The position numbers and the translations under genes are program-made. A DNA stretch of 64,000 bases from contig NZ_JBJGED010000024.1 of NCBI RefSeq assembly GCF_045062745.1, positions 1 through 64,000 of the forward strand, written 5' to 3'. The stretch's first letter is position 1; each line of letters starts with the position of its first letter. Under the pieces are notes generated by a model. The model was not told the DNA's origin. It was given only the letters and a program-made list of their open reading frames with translations, and did no database searches. Shown piece by piece: positions 1-8,054 of this stretch. The DNA is from Paenibacillus_AA sp045062745 (GTDB lineage Bacteria > Bacillota > Bacilli > Paenibacillales > NBRC-103111).

Positions 1-163
1 CCGCCTTGGCCTTGCGGACGCGAACCTTGGTAGCCGCCGCCTCCGCCTTGGCCTTGCGGACGCGAACCTTGGTAGCCGCCGCCTCCGCCTTGGCCTTGCG
101 GACGCGAACCTTGGTAGCCACCGCCTCCGCCTTGGCCTTGCGGACGCGAACCTTGGTAGCCGC
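1..163 (-). repeat. 42-bp tandem repeats in infB
   Basis: At least four copies with an exact 42-base spacing (the same heptamer recurs at 12, 54, 96 and 138). Each unit encodes 14 residues of the type GGGGYQGSRPQGQG. The array continues beyond the window's left edge. Copies are almost identical at DNA level, which suggests recent expansion by slippage or unequal exchange. It is in frame, so copy number can change without breaking the gene. Confidence 0.9.
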
Positions 164-797
164 CTCCGCCTTGACCGCCCTGACCGTCGCGGCGCTGGCC
201 TTGGTAACCGCCGCCTCCGCCTTGACCACCCTGGCCGTCGCGGCGCTGGCCTTGGTAACCGCCGCCTCCGCCTTGGCCGCCTTGACCGTCGCGGCGCTGG
301 CCTTGGTAACCGCCGCCTCCGCCTTGACCACCCTGGCCGTCGCGGCGCTGGCCCTGGTAACCGCCGCCTCCGCCTTGACCGCCTTGGCCTTCACGGCGCC
401 CGCCTTGGTAGCCGCCGCCTCCGCCTTGACCGCCCTGGCCGTCGCGGCGCTGGCCTTGGTAACCGCCTCCGCCTTGACCACCTTGGTTCCCTTGACCGCC
501 CGCTTGGGCCGGCCGCTGGCCGCCGGAAGGCTTCGAGCCTTGATCCACGGCTACGCTTGAGCCGGCACTGGAGCCGCCGCCTTCGTTGCTTGCACGTCTC
601 GCGGCCGCGTTCGCCTTCACATCGCGGAAAAACTGCTCCACTTTGTGCACGGAGTCGTTTTCCATGACGCTCATATGATTGTTAACCGGTACGTTCAACC
701 GTTTCAGGATCGTTATGATTTCTTTACTGCTCATGTTGAGCGATTTTGCATATTCATAAACGCGCAGCTTGTCTTTGTCCTTGTCTTGATTACTCAA
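1..797 (-). CDS. infB: Translation initiation factor IF-2, N-terminal part (cut by window edge)
   Basis: IF-2 is the GTPase that brings initiator fMet-tRNA to the 30S subunit and promotes subunit joining. Only the first 265 or so codons are present; the G domain lies off the left edge. The start is a TTG at 797 with GGAGGT eight bases upstream; it overlaps the stop of the preceding ylxQ gene. Residues 1–55 carry the helical IF2_N domain (RVYEYAKSLNMSSKE, then LKRLNVPVNNHMS), which identifies the protein. After that comes a linker made of perfect-period Gly/Gln/Tyr/Arg repeats (17-residue units, then 14-residue units), far more regular than the Lys/Glu/Ala-rich linker of most IF-2 proteins. 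The order rimP-nusA-ylxR-ylxQ-infB supports the call. The full repeat number and protein length cannot be seen here. Confidence 0.95.
   Translation of the reverse strand, partial: MSNQDKDKDKLRVYEYAKSLNMSSKEIITILKRLNVPVNNHMSVMENDSVHKVEQFFRDVKANAAARRASNEGGGSSAGSSVAVDQGSKPSGGQRPAQAGGQGNQGGQGGGGYQGQRRDGQGGQGGGGGYQGGRREGQGGQGGGGGYQGQRRDGQGGQGGGGGYQGQRRDGQGGQGGGGGYQGQRRDGQGGQGGGGGYQGQRRDGQGGQGGGGYQGSRPQGQGGGGGYQGSRPQGQGGGGGYQGSRPQGQGGGGGYQGSRPQGQG
164..490 (-). repeat. 51-bp tandem repeats in infB
   Basis: Six unit junctions at an exact 51-base period (201, 252, 303, 354, 405, 456). Each unit encodes 17 residues of the type QRRDGQGGQGGGGGYQG; one unit reads GRREGQ instead of QRRDGQ. The array abuts the 42-base array and both share the GGGGGYQG core, so one probably derives from the other. 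Confidence 0.9.
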
Positions 798-1116
798 TAT
801 GTTCCACCTCCACATGTACTCCGAGGCACGCGACCATCTGCCGCGCGAACCCGGGTTCCAGCACGGCGATCAACACCCGTTCCTCCTTGCCGATCGCCGC
901 TCCTAACTCCACCCGACTCCCATGCTCGACGAGCCGGGTTTGATACGACTTGCATTTATCCCTGAACTTCTTCCGGGTATTCGGAGAAGCGTCTTCCGCC
1001 ATCACTACAAGACGCGCTTCGCCGGAGCGTATCGCCTTCAGCACCAATTCGTCGCCAGTCGCGAGCTTCCCCGCCCGCATGGCAAGCCCCAAATATGAGC
1101 CGAATTTAGGATTCAT
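790..1116 (-). CDS. ylxQ: YlxQ, ribosomal L7Ae/L30e-family RNA-binding protein
   Basis: A protein of about 108 residues of the L7Ae/L30e/S12e/Gadd45 fold, a family that binds kink-turn RNA. The sequence shows the family pattern: LGLAMRAGKLATGDE near the start, then LVVMAEDASPNT, CKSYQTR and GKEERVLIAVLEPGFA. The start at 1116 (ATG) is preferred because the match to YlxQ proteins begins there; an in-frame ATG at 1143 lacks a ribosome site. The 5' end overlaps ylxR by 11 bases and the 3' end overlaps the infB start, so the three genes are tightly coupled. Its cellular role in Bacillota is not well defined. Confidence 0.85.
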   Translation of the reverse strand: MNPKFGSYLGLAMRAGKLATGDELVLKAIRSGEARLVVMAEDASPNTRKKFRDKCKSYQTRLVEHGSRVELGAAIGKEERVLIAVLEPGFARQMVACLGVHVEVEHIE

Positions 1117-1417
1117 GGCTACGTCCGCACGGATATGCCGCATATTTCGGTTGGATCGCGATGAATTGCTGCTCCAGCCGATCGTAATCCTCCGGACTCA
1201 AGGCAACCTTGAGCGCCCGTTCGATCGCTTTCGTTTTCTTCGCCTTGTTGAAGCCCTCGATCTGACCGCAGATGTAGGCGCCACGCCCGTTCTTTTTGCC
1301 CGTCAGGTCAATTTCGACAACGCCCTCGGGTGTTCGCACGAGCCGGACCATCTCTTTTTTGGTCAGCATGTTTTGGCAGACGATGCATTTGCGCTGCGGT
1401 ATTTTTCTAGCCTTCAC
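1106..1417 (-). CDS. rnpM: YlxR/RnpM family (DUF448) RNA-binding protein
   Basis: About 103 residues with the hallmark RKCIVCQ near the N-terminus and the DUF448 motif GKKNGRGAYIC around residues 40–50. In B. subtilis the family member was renamed RnpM for its binding to and modulation of RNase P; nucleoid-associated regulatory roles have also been proposed. The GTG at 1417 is preferred because GGTGA lies five bases upstream; a GTG at 1426 in the same frame is possible. It sits between nusA and ylxQ, as in other Bacillota. Confidence 0.87.
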   Translation of the reverse strand: MKARKIPQRKCIVCQNMLTKKEMVRLVRTPEGVVEIDLTGKKNGRGAYICGQIEGFNKAKKTKAIERALKVALSPEDYDRLEQQFIAIQPKYAAYPCGRSHES

Positions 1418-1462
1418 GACCCTCACCCGCCTTTATGATATGATCCGTCCGAATGGGGGGTA

Positions 1463-2560
1463 CTAATCGATGCTGACCGAATCCTGGTGCATCTCCGCGG
1501 CGGACGCCTTCGGACGGCCCAATTCCTGCTCCGCCTGCGTCTCGCTCTTGATGTCGATTTTCCAGCCGGTCAGCTTCGCCGCGAGCCGCGCGTTCTGCCC
1601 TTTGATCCCGATTGCGAGCGAAAGCTGGTAGTCAGGCACAATCACCCGCGCCATCTTTTCGTTCTCGAAAACATTCACCTCGAGCACCTTGGACGGGCTG
1701 AGCGCATTTGCGACGTACTCTTCGACGTTTTCCGACCATCGGACGATGTCGATCTTCTCGCCCTTCAGCTCCGTTACAATCATCTGCACCCGTGTACCTT
1801 TCGGTCCTACGCAAGATCCGACCGGATCCACTTCCGGATTGCGCGAATGGACGGCAATTTTGGAGCGGAAGCCGGCCTCGCGCGCCACGGAGCGAATCTC
1901 GACGACACCGTCGTAGATTTCGGGCACTTCGAGCTCGAACAGCCGTCTCAGCAAGCCGGGATGGGACCGGGACAGCATGATTTGCGGCCCTTTGGTCGTG
2001 TTCTCCACCTTCGTGATGAACGCCTTCACGCGATCGCCATGCTTGAACTTGTCGTTCGGCATCAGCTCGTTCAGCGGCAATACGGCTTCCACCTTGCCGA
2101 GATCGAGGAAGATGCTGCGCAAATCTTGACGCTGCACGGTCCCGGTGACAATGTCCTCCTCGCGATCGATGAACGCATCATAGATCAGACCGCGCTCCGC
2201 TTCGCGAATGCGCTGGGTGACGACTTGCTTCGCCGTCTGGGCGGCGATGCGGCCGAAATCCCGCGGCGTCACTTCAATCTCGACGATGTCGTCGAGCTGG
2301 AAGTTCGCATTGATCTCGCGCGCAGCGTGCAGCGAAATTTCCAGCCGCGGGTCGAGCACTTCGTCGACGACGGTTTTACGGGCATATACTTTAATCAAGC
2401 CGGTCTGCCGATTGATGTCCACCCTCACGTTTTGCGCGGTATTGAAATTGCGTTTGTAGCTGGAGATCAAGGCCGCTTCGATCGCATCTACCAGTACGTC
2501 TTTGGCGATCCCTTTCTCTCTCTCGATTTCCGACAGGGCTTCAATAAAATCCATGTTCAT
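1463..2560 (-). CDS. nusA: Transcription termination/antitermination factor NusA
   Basis: NusA binds RNA polymerase and nascent RNA and affects pausing, intrinsic termination and rRNA antitermination. The 365-residue protein shows the N-terminal polymerase-binding domain (residues 1–125, MDFIEALSEIEREKGI), an S1 domain (about 135–200, VTGTVQRQD through IMLSRSHP) and two KH domains (DPVGSCVGPKGTRVQ and LAIGIKGQNARLA). It lacks the acidic C-terminal repeats of proteobacterial NusA, as expected for Bacillota. A GGAGGAAC site precedes the ATG. It follows rimP with a gap of 33 bases and precedes rnpM, an operon conserved across bacteria. Confidence 0.98.
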   Translation of the reverse strand: MNMDFIEALSEIEREKGIAKDVLVDAIEAALISSYKRNFNTAQNVRVDINRQTGLIKVYARKTVVDEVLDPRLEISLHAAREINANFQLDDIVEIEVTPRDFGRIAAQTAKQVVTQRIREAERGLIYDAFIDREEDIVTGTVQRQDLRSIFLDLGKVEAVLPLNELMPNDKFKHGDRVKAFITKVENTTKGPQIMLSRSHPGLLRRLFELEVPEIYDGVVEIRSVAREAGFRSKIAVHSRNPEVDPVGSCVGPKGTRVQMIVTELKGEKIDIVRWSENVEEYVANALSPSKVLEVNVFENEKMARVIVPDYQLSLAIGIKGQNARLAAKLTGWKIDIKSETQAEQELGRPKASAAEMHQDSVSID

Positions 2561-2593
2561 TTGAAATGAGTTCCTCCTTTCAAGATTCCCTTG

Positions 2594-3052
2594 CTAGAAT
2601 TCAATAGCCAATCGGGCGCTGGCTACTTTGGCATACGGGATCGTCGTTTTCTTGCGCGGGGTCTGCACGACGAGCGTCTCTCCGTCGAACGCGAGCAGCT
2701 TGCCTTCGAATTCCTTCTCGCCTTCTACCGGCTCGTATGTCGTGACGAACACTTGCTTCTGCACGGCACGCTCGTAGTCGCTCAGTTTCTTGAGCGGGCG
2801 TTCGGCTCCCGGGGAGGACACCTCCAAGAAGTAAGCTTCGGGAATCGGGTCCGTCTCGTCCAGCTTCTCGCTCAGCACTTCGCTGATGCGTCCGCAATCG
2901 TCGATGTCGATGCCGCCTTCCTTGTCCACGTAGACGCGCAAAAACTTGTTGCTGCCCTCTTTGACGAACTCGACATCGACCAATTCGAACCCTTCCGCAT
3001 CCAGAAAAGGCTGAATCATCGCCGTCACCACATCTTTGATCGGTTGTGCCAT
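2594..3052 (-). CDS. rimP: Ribosome maturation factor RimP
   Basis: A 152-residue 30S assembly factor. Visible family features are the N-terminal alpha/beta domain with VDVEFVKEGSNKFLRVYVDKEGGIDIDDC and EVSSPGAERPLKK around residues 75–90, followed by the SH3-like C-terminal domain (KEFEGKLLAFDGETLVV). The ATG at 3052 has an AAGGAGGT site. First gene of the rimP-nusA-rnpM-ylxQ-infB operon; a sigma-A promoter and a leader hairpin are visible upstream. Confidence 0.97.
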   Translation of the reverse strand: MAQPIKDVVTAMIQPFLDAEGFELVDVEFVKEGSNKFLRVYVDKEGGIDIDDCGRISEVLSEKLDETDPIPEAYFLEVSSPGAERPLKKLSDYERAVQKQVFVTTYEPVEGEKEFEGKLLAFDGETLVVQTPRKKTTIPYAKVASARLAIEF

Positions 3053-3121
3053 CTATGGTTACCTCCTTAGCGCCGCAAAAATGAATCGTTGTCGTATGCT
3101 TGAATGTGTATACAAAACGTA

Positions 3122-3143
3122 GAGAGTGGGTTTCCCCACTCTC
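3122..3143 (-). promoter_or_regulatory. Perfect 9-bp leader hairpin with GAAA tetraloop, rimP 5' UTR
   Basis: On the minus strand GAGAGTGGG and CCCACTCTC pair perfectly around a GAAA (GNRA-type) loop. It lies between the rimP promoter (3185–3213) and the rimP start, so it is in the mRNA leader. The sequence after it (TACGTTTTG) is only mildly U-rich, so it is a poor intrinsic terminator. It could be an RNA-stability or protein-binding element. Its structure is seen in the sequence; its role is inferred. Confidence 0.6.
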
Positions 3144-3184
3144 GCATCAACAACGATCTATGATCATCATTATTACCGAAATTG

Positions 3185-3213
3185 ATTATACCATAACATG
3201 GATGACGCGACAA
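3185..3213 (-). promoter_or_regulatory. Sigma-A promoter of the rimP-nusA-infB operon
   Basis: On the minus strand TTGTCG (3213–3208), a 17-base spacer and a perfect TATAAT (3190–3185). Transcription would begin near 3178 and give a leader of about 125 nucleotides before rimP. Confidence 0.8.
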
Positions 3214-3301
3214 GAGTAGAAAAAAGTTGATGGGGATGGCGAAACAGTTGCGTCGGAACCGATCGGGGAAGCGGATTCGGTGGAGACTGGGCGTTGGAGC
3301 C

Positions 3302-3423
3302 GAGGAAACGAGCCGAGGCTCCGGCCGCTGTTGAAATCCGATTCCTTCTTTTACCTAATCTATAGTAGGGGGAATCGGATTTCAAAGGCGGACGCTATCG
3401 CTCCTCCACTCTCGGCTCGTTCC
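3302..3423. repeat. Nested inverted repeat between polC and rimP
   Basis: An inner perfect 15-bp inverted repeat, TTGAAATCCGATTCC at 3331–3345 and its complement at 3371–3385, lies inside an outer 11-bp repeat, AACGAGCCGAG at 3307–3317 and its complement at 3411–3421. The intervening arms are partly complementary (CCGC/GCGG). The whole could fold as one long hairpin on either strand. Such structures in intergenic DNA are usually dispersed repeats; it could also end polC transcription, though there is no U-run. The rest of the 510-base gap (3424–3562 and 3214–3301) shows nothing I can name. Confidence 0.75.
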
Positions 3424-3562
3424 CTCTTTGTCCGTCATGCCTGCCATTAACGCAACTGCTTATTGGGGGAGGAACAAGTGCCTACAGCTCCTAAAAGTCG
3501 CTGCGGCAGCTTGGTTACTTTATTTACTCCGACACTTCTCCCTCTCTATGCCAACAACTATA

Positions 3563-6500
3563 TTAGAACAACGACAACTGATTCGATTCCGGCAGACCTC
3601 GGAAGCAGCCCATCGAGGTGAGCAGCTCGACGATCGTTTTGGTCGCCTTCGACTTCGTCTGGAAGTCTTCGATCGAGAGGAAGTCACCTTCTTCGCGGGC
3701 GGCGGCGATGTTGCGGGCGGCGTTCTCGCCCACGCCCTGGATGGCGGCGAACGGCGGGATGAGTGCGTTGCCGTCGACCTTAAACCGGGTCGCGTCGGAC
3801 CGGTACAGGTCAATGCCTTTGAAGCTGAAGCCCCGGGACGCCATCTCGAGCCCCATCTCGAGAATCGGGATCATCGCCTTCTCTTTGGGCGAAGCTTGGA
3901 ACGACTTCGCTTCGATCTCGTCCATCTTCTTGGCCATGACGTCGTATCCTTGCGAGCACAGGTCCACATCGAAATCCTCCGCCCGCATCGAGAAGTAAGT
4001 CGCATAAAATTCAATCGGATAGTAGAGCTTGTAATAGGCCGTACGGACGCCGGCGATCACATAAGCGGCCGCGTGCGCTTTCGGGAACATGTACTCGATG
4101 CGCAGGCACGAGTCGATGTACCATTGCGGCACCTTGTGCTTTTTCATTTCCTCGATCCACTCGTCCGTGAGCCCTTTGCCCTTCCGGACGCTCTCGGTGA
4201 TTTTGAACGACAGCGCAGCGTCCATGCCGGCTTTGTAGATCAAGTACAGCATAATCTCGTCGCGGCAGCCGATTACGGTCTTAATCGTACACGTGCCGTT
4301 TTTGATCAGCTCTTGGGCGTTGCCGAGCCATACGCCGGTCCCGTGAGACAGCCCGGAAATTTGCAGCAAGTCAGCGAACGTCGAAGGCTGCGTCTCCTGC
4401 AGCATCTGACGCACGAACTTCGTGCCCATTTCGGGGATGCCGTAGGTCGCCACCGGCGAACGGATTTGCTCTGGCGTAACGCCCAGCGCGTGAGTGGAGT
4501 TGAACAGGCTCATGACCTTCGGATCGTTCATCGGGATCGTCGTAGGATCGACCCCGGTGAGGTCCTGCAGCATCCGCATCATCGTCGGATTTTCATGTCC
4601 CAGAATATCGAGTTTGAGCAAGTTCTCCTCGAACGCATGATAGTCGAAGTGCGTCGTCTTCCACTCCGCCTTCGTATCGTCGGCCGGATATTGGACCGGC
4701 GTCACTTCCTCGACGTCGATGTCGTCCGGCACGACGACGATCCCGCCCGGATGCTGGCCGGTGCTGCGCTTCACGCCGGTGCAGCCGCTCGCAAGCCGGG
4801 TGATCTCCGCATTCCGCCATTTCTTGCCGTTCTCCTCCTCGTATTTCTTCACGTACCCGTACGCCGTCTTCTCGGCAACCGTGCCGATCGTTCCGGCCCG
4901 GAACACGCACTTCTCGCCGAACAGCTCTTTCGTATAATTATGGGCAATCGGCTGATACTCCCCGGAGAAGTTCAAGTCGATATCGGGCACCTTGTCCCCC
5001 TTGAACCCTAGGAACGTCTCGAACGGGATGTCATGGCCTTCCCCGATCATCTTATGCCCGCAATTCGGGCAATTTTTGTCCGGCAGGTCGAACCCGCTCG
5101 GCACGCTCCCGTCGAGGAACCACTCGCTATGCTTGCACGATTTGCACAAGTAGTGCGGCGGCATCGGATTCACTTCCGAGATCCCGAGGATATTCGCCAC
5201 GATCGAGGAGCCGACCGAGCCCCGTGAGCCGACCAGATAGCCGTCCGCGTTCGATTTTTTCACCAGCTTTTCGGACATCAAGTAGTTGGCGGAGAATTTG
5301 TAACCGATAATCGGCTTGAGCTCCTTCTCCAGCCGGGCCACGATCACCTCGGGCAGCTCTTCGCCATAGACCGACCGGGCATACGCATAGCACTTCGTCC
5401 GGATCTCTTCCTCTGCGCCTTCGATGTTCGGACTGAACAGCTGCTTCGGGAACAGATCGAACGGCTCGAACCGCTCGACAAGCGCGTTCGTATTCGTCAC
5501 GACGACCTCGAACGCCTTCTCTTCGCCCAAATGCTTGAACTCCTCGAGCATTTCGCGGGTCGTGCGGAAGTGGACGTCCGGCTTCTTCATGTCTTTCAGC
5601 GGACTGAACCCGGTGATGCCCAGGATCGTGATGTCCCGGCTAACTTTATCCCGGGGATGCAAGTAATGCACGTTGCCGGTCGCGATAACCGGCTTGCCCA
5701 GCTTCTCCCCGATCGCGCAGACGCGGCGGTTCGCTTCTTCGAGCTCGAGCCGGCTGCCGACGAGCCCTTTGTCCACGAGGTGCATGTTCACGCCGATCGG
5801 CTGAATTTCGAGCACATCGTAGAACTCCGCCACCTGTTCGGCTTCCTCGACCGTTTTGTTCAGCACCGCCTCGAAAAACTCGCCCTTCTCGCACCCCGAC
5901 GCTATAAGCAGTCCTTCCCGATACTCGATGAGCTTGCTGCGCGGAATGCAGGCGACCCGGTTGAAATATTGCGTGTGGGAAATCGAAATCAATTTATATA
6001 AGTTCTTTTTGCCTACCGCGTTCAACGCATAGATGCAACAATGGAACGGACGTGCGTTCGAAATGCTCTTGCCTACATCGTCATTCAGACTGAGCAAGCT
6101 CGTCTTGCCCCGCTCCTCGGCGTCCTTGATCATATGGAACAGCACTTCGCCAAGCGCCGCGGCATCGTCTACCGCACGGTGGTGATTCTCGAGGCTGACC
6201 TTGAATTTATCCGACAGCGTGTTCAGCCGGTGGTTCTTCATCGTAGGGTAGAACAATCGCGCCATCTCGAGCGTATCGAGCACCGGATTCCGCAGCGTGG
6301 GGTGTCCCAGCCGCTTCAGGTTGGCCTGGATGAACCCCATATCGAATTGCGCGTTGTGGGCGACGAGTACGGCATCGCCCACGAATTCCACGAACTTCGG
6401 CAGCACATCCTCCAGCTCCGGCGCGCCCTTGACCATATCGTCCGTGATGTGCGTCAGTTGGGTAATGTGATACGGAATTTTCTCGTGGGGATCCACGAAC

Positions 6501-7876
6501 GTCTCGAACTTATCGATCACCTTGCCGTCCTTCATCTTGACTCCGGCCAGCTCGATGATGCGATTGTTCAGAATCGACAAGCCGGTCGTCTCGATATCGA
6601 ACACGATGTAAGTCGCCTCGCGCAGGGGATCATGTGTCCCGTTAAGCACCACGGGCACCGAATCGTTTACAACGTTGCCCTCGACCCCGTACAGGATTTG
6701 GATGCCATGCTTTTTGGCCGCTTTGTTCGCCTCCGGGAACGACTGTACTCCGCCGTGGTCGGTGATCGCGATCGCCTTGTGCCCCCACTTGGCCGCCGTC
6801 TTGATATACTCGTCAACCGACGTGATGCCGTCCATCGTGCTCATCGTTGTATGTAAGTGGAATTCGACGCGTTTGACTTCCGCATTATCGGTCCGCTCCG
6901 CCGGCGGCATCACCTCGACGAGATCGGACGGAATCATGACGAGCTCGGGCACCATCATGAACCGGTCGTACTCTACCTTGCCGCGGGCCCGAATCCATTT
7001 GCCGTTCGCGAGCAGGCTAAGAATCTTCAAGTCTTCTTTATTTTTGGCAAATGCTTTGAGCGTAAGCGAGTCGGAGAAATCCGTCAAATTAAACTCGAAC
7101 AACGTGTTGCCATTGCGGAGCTCTTTCTTGTCGAGGTTGAAAATCATGCCTTGAATCGTAATCTTCTTCTCTTCGTCCTGGATGTTCTGGATTGGCACGG
7201 GGCCGTCCTTGATCTCATAGCCGATCATGAGCTTCGTCTCCGCGTCGGGCACTACGGCCTCGAGCGTAATGGTCTCCGGCGGCGGAGCCGAGATCAGCTC
7301 TTGGATGACCGACCGCTCCTCTTCGACGATCTGCTGGGCGAACTGCTCGTACACTTCCACACCCGCCTCATTGATGGCGAGCTTTACTTGATAGGTTCGG
7401 GCGAAAAAGTCGCGGAAAAAGCGCTGCACATATGTATCGACCGCTTTTTTCTTGGCCATCTCCAGGCCGAATGTATCCAGCAAATAGACGGTTACGAGCT
7501 TGCCTTCCGCCTCCACCTTGGCCTTCCCCAGCCAACCGTTGATCGAAGGGGCCTCTTTGTGGATCCAATCCATGAACAACGGCCAATAGGTGTCTACCAA
7601 CAAGGAGTCTTCGACGTGGTCATCATAAGAAATAACTACTCGTACGGCGGCGATATGTCTGAACTTCTCGCTGACCAATTGATAGAAGCTGCGATAGACG
7701 TCATGCGGCATTACAGTGGCGAACGACAAATAAAACGTCCAATCCCGGTTGCTGCGGCTGCACTCTACCCGGTCGATGTAGGCGTCCGCCATGTAAGTCT
7801 CGGCAATGGAGGCCGGAACTCCCGAATGCTGCAGCAGCAGCTCGAAGCGGTTGCGCTGGTCTGCCCGAATGTTCAT
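3563..7876 (-). CDS. polC: DNA polymerase III alpha subunit PolC, Gram-positive type
   Basis: The main replicative polymerase of low-GC Gram-positives, with its own proofreading exonuclease. The 1437-residue protein shows, in order, an N-terminal domain, an OB-fold (about 238–320), a PHP domain that starts at about 338 (FHLHTTMS, AITDHGG), an inserted DEDDh 3'-5' exonuclease at about 423–590 (FDIETTG, VAHNAQFDMGF, HRAVDDAAA), a second PHP part, a Cys4 zinc motif (CKSC…CPNCGHK) and the polymerase palm (PDIDLNFSGEYQ). The length matches B. subtilis PolC. An AAAGGAGA site precedes the ATG. It is separated from proS by a terminator and one palindromic repeat, so it is probably transcribed on its own or with weak read-through. 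Confidence 0.99.
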   Translation of the reverse strand: MNIRADQRNRFELLLQHSGVPASIAETYMADAYIDRVECSRSNRDWTFYLSFATVMPHDVYRSFYQLVSEKFRHIAAVRVVISYDDHVEDSLLVDTYWPLFMDWIHKEAPSINGWLGKAKVEAEGKLVTVYLLDTFGLEMAKKKAVDTYVQRFFRDFFARTYQVKLAINEAGVEVYEQFAQQIVEEERSVIQELISAPPPETITLEAVVPDAETKLMIGYEIKDGPVPIQNIQDEEKKITIQGMIFNLDKKELRNGNTLFEFNLTDFSDSLTLKAFAKNKEDLKILSLLANGKWIRARGKVEYDRFMMVPELVMIPSDLVEVMPPAERTDNAEVKRVEFHLHTTMSTMDGITSVDEYIKTAAKWGHKAIAITDHGGVQSFPEANKAAKKHGIQILYGVEGNVVNDSVPVVLNGTHDPLREATYIVFDIETTGLSILNNRIIELAGVKMKDGKVIDKFETFVDPHEKIPYHITQLTHITDDMVKGAPELEDVLPKFVEFVGDAVLVAHNAQFDMGFIQANLKRLGHPTLRNPVLDTLEMARLFYPTMKNHRLNTLSDKFKVSLENHHRAVDDAAALGEVLFHMIKDAEERGKTSLLSLNDDVGKSISNARPFHCCIYALNAVGKKNLYKLISISHTQYFNRVACIPRSKLIEYREGLLIASGCEKGEFFEAVLNKTVEEAEQVAEFYDVLEIQPIGVNMHLVDKGLVGSRLELEEANRRVCAIGEKLGKPVIATGNVHYLHPRDKVSRDITILGITGFSPLKDMKKPDVHFRTTREMLEEFKHLGEEKAFEVVVTNTNALVERFEPFDLFPKQLFSPNIEGAEEEIRTKCYAYARSVYGEELPEVIVARLEKELKPIIGYKFSANYLMSEKLVKKSNADGYLVGSRGSVGSSIVANILGISEVNPMPPHYLCKSCKHSEWFLDGSVPSGFDLPDKNCPNCGHKMIGEGHDIPFETFLGFKGDKVPDIDLNFSGEYQPIAHNYTKELFGEKCVFRAGTIGTVAEKTAYGYVKKYEEENGKKWRNAEITRLASGCTGVKRSTGQHPGGIVVVPDDIDVEEVTPVQYPADDTKAEWKTTHFDYHAFEENLLKLDILGHENPTMMRMLQDLTGVDPTTIPMNDPKVMSLFNSTHALGVTPEQIRSPVATYGIPEMGTKFVRQMLQETQPSTFADLLQISGLSHGTGVWLGNAQELIKNGTCTIKTVIGCRDEIMLYLIYKAGMDAALSFKITESVRKGKGLTDEWIEEMKKHKVPQWYIDSCLRIEYMFPKAHAAAYVIAGVRTAYYKLYYPIEFYATYFSMRAEDFDVDLCSQGYDVMAKKMDEIEAKSFQASPKEKAMIPILEMGLEMASRGFSFKGIDLYRSDATRFKVDGNALIPPFAAIQGVGENAARNIAAAREEGDFLSIEDFQTKSKATKTIVELLTSMGCFRGLPESNQLSLF

Positions 7877-7894
7877 ATCCTGTCTCCTTTCTTA

Positions 7895-7950
7895 CCCCAC
7901 AAAGTGATGTTGACCTTCGCAGCTTATTCCTGGTACTTTGCGTGGGCCCC
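7895..7950. repeat. Palindromic repeat copy A (CCCCACAAAGTG…TACTTTGCGTGGG), upstream of polC
   Basis: Arms at 7895–7906 and 7934–7945 pair over about 11–12 bases around a loop of roughly 27. The GGGCCCC next to the right arm is shared with copy C. It ends about 20 bases before the polC start codon, so it would be in the 5' leader if transcription starts upstream. Confidence 0.8.
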
Positions 7951-7976
7951 GGATTTCCTTTTCCCTTAGAAATAGA

Positions 7977-8017
7977 AAGGGCAAAACGATGGACTTGGCG
8001 GTCCGTATTTTGCCCTT
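7977..8017 (-). terminator. Intrinsic terminator after proS
   Basis: On the minus strand AAGGGCAAAA…CGGAC pairs with GTCC…TTTTGCCCTT, a stem of 10 plus about 4 pairs, followed by TTCTATTTC. It lies about 38 bases after the proS stop and closes the pyrH-to-proS cluster. Confidence 0.75.
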
Positions 8018-8054
8018 AGTCTCTCAATCTGCAAGTCTCCCAATCGGGAATCGG

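Noticed and set aside
1..490. Tandem array that could be mistaken for a CRISPR or minisatellite
   Set aside because: There are no unique spacers, the units are in frame with infB on the minus strand and the encoded IF-2 N-terminal domain is intact.
6..560. Plus-strand Ala/Leu/Val-rich open frame over the infB repeats
   Set aside because: It is the complement of the repeat array and has no independent evidence.
3428..5011. Long plus-strand open frame opposite polC
   Set aside because: It lies wholly over the polC coding region, has no family features, and mirrors the codon pattern of the true gene.
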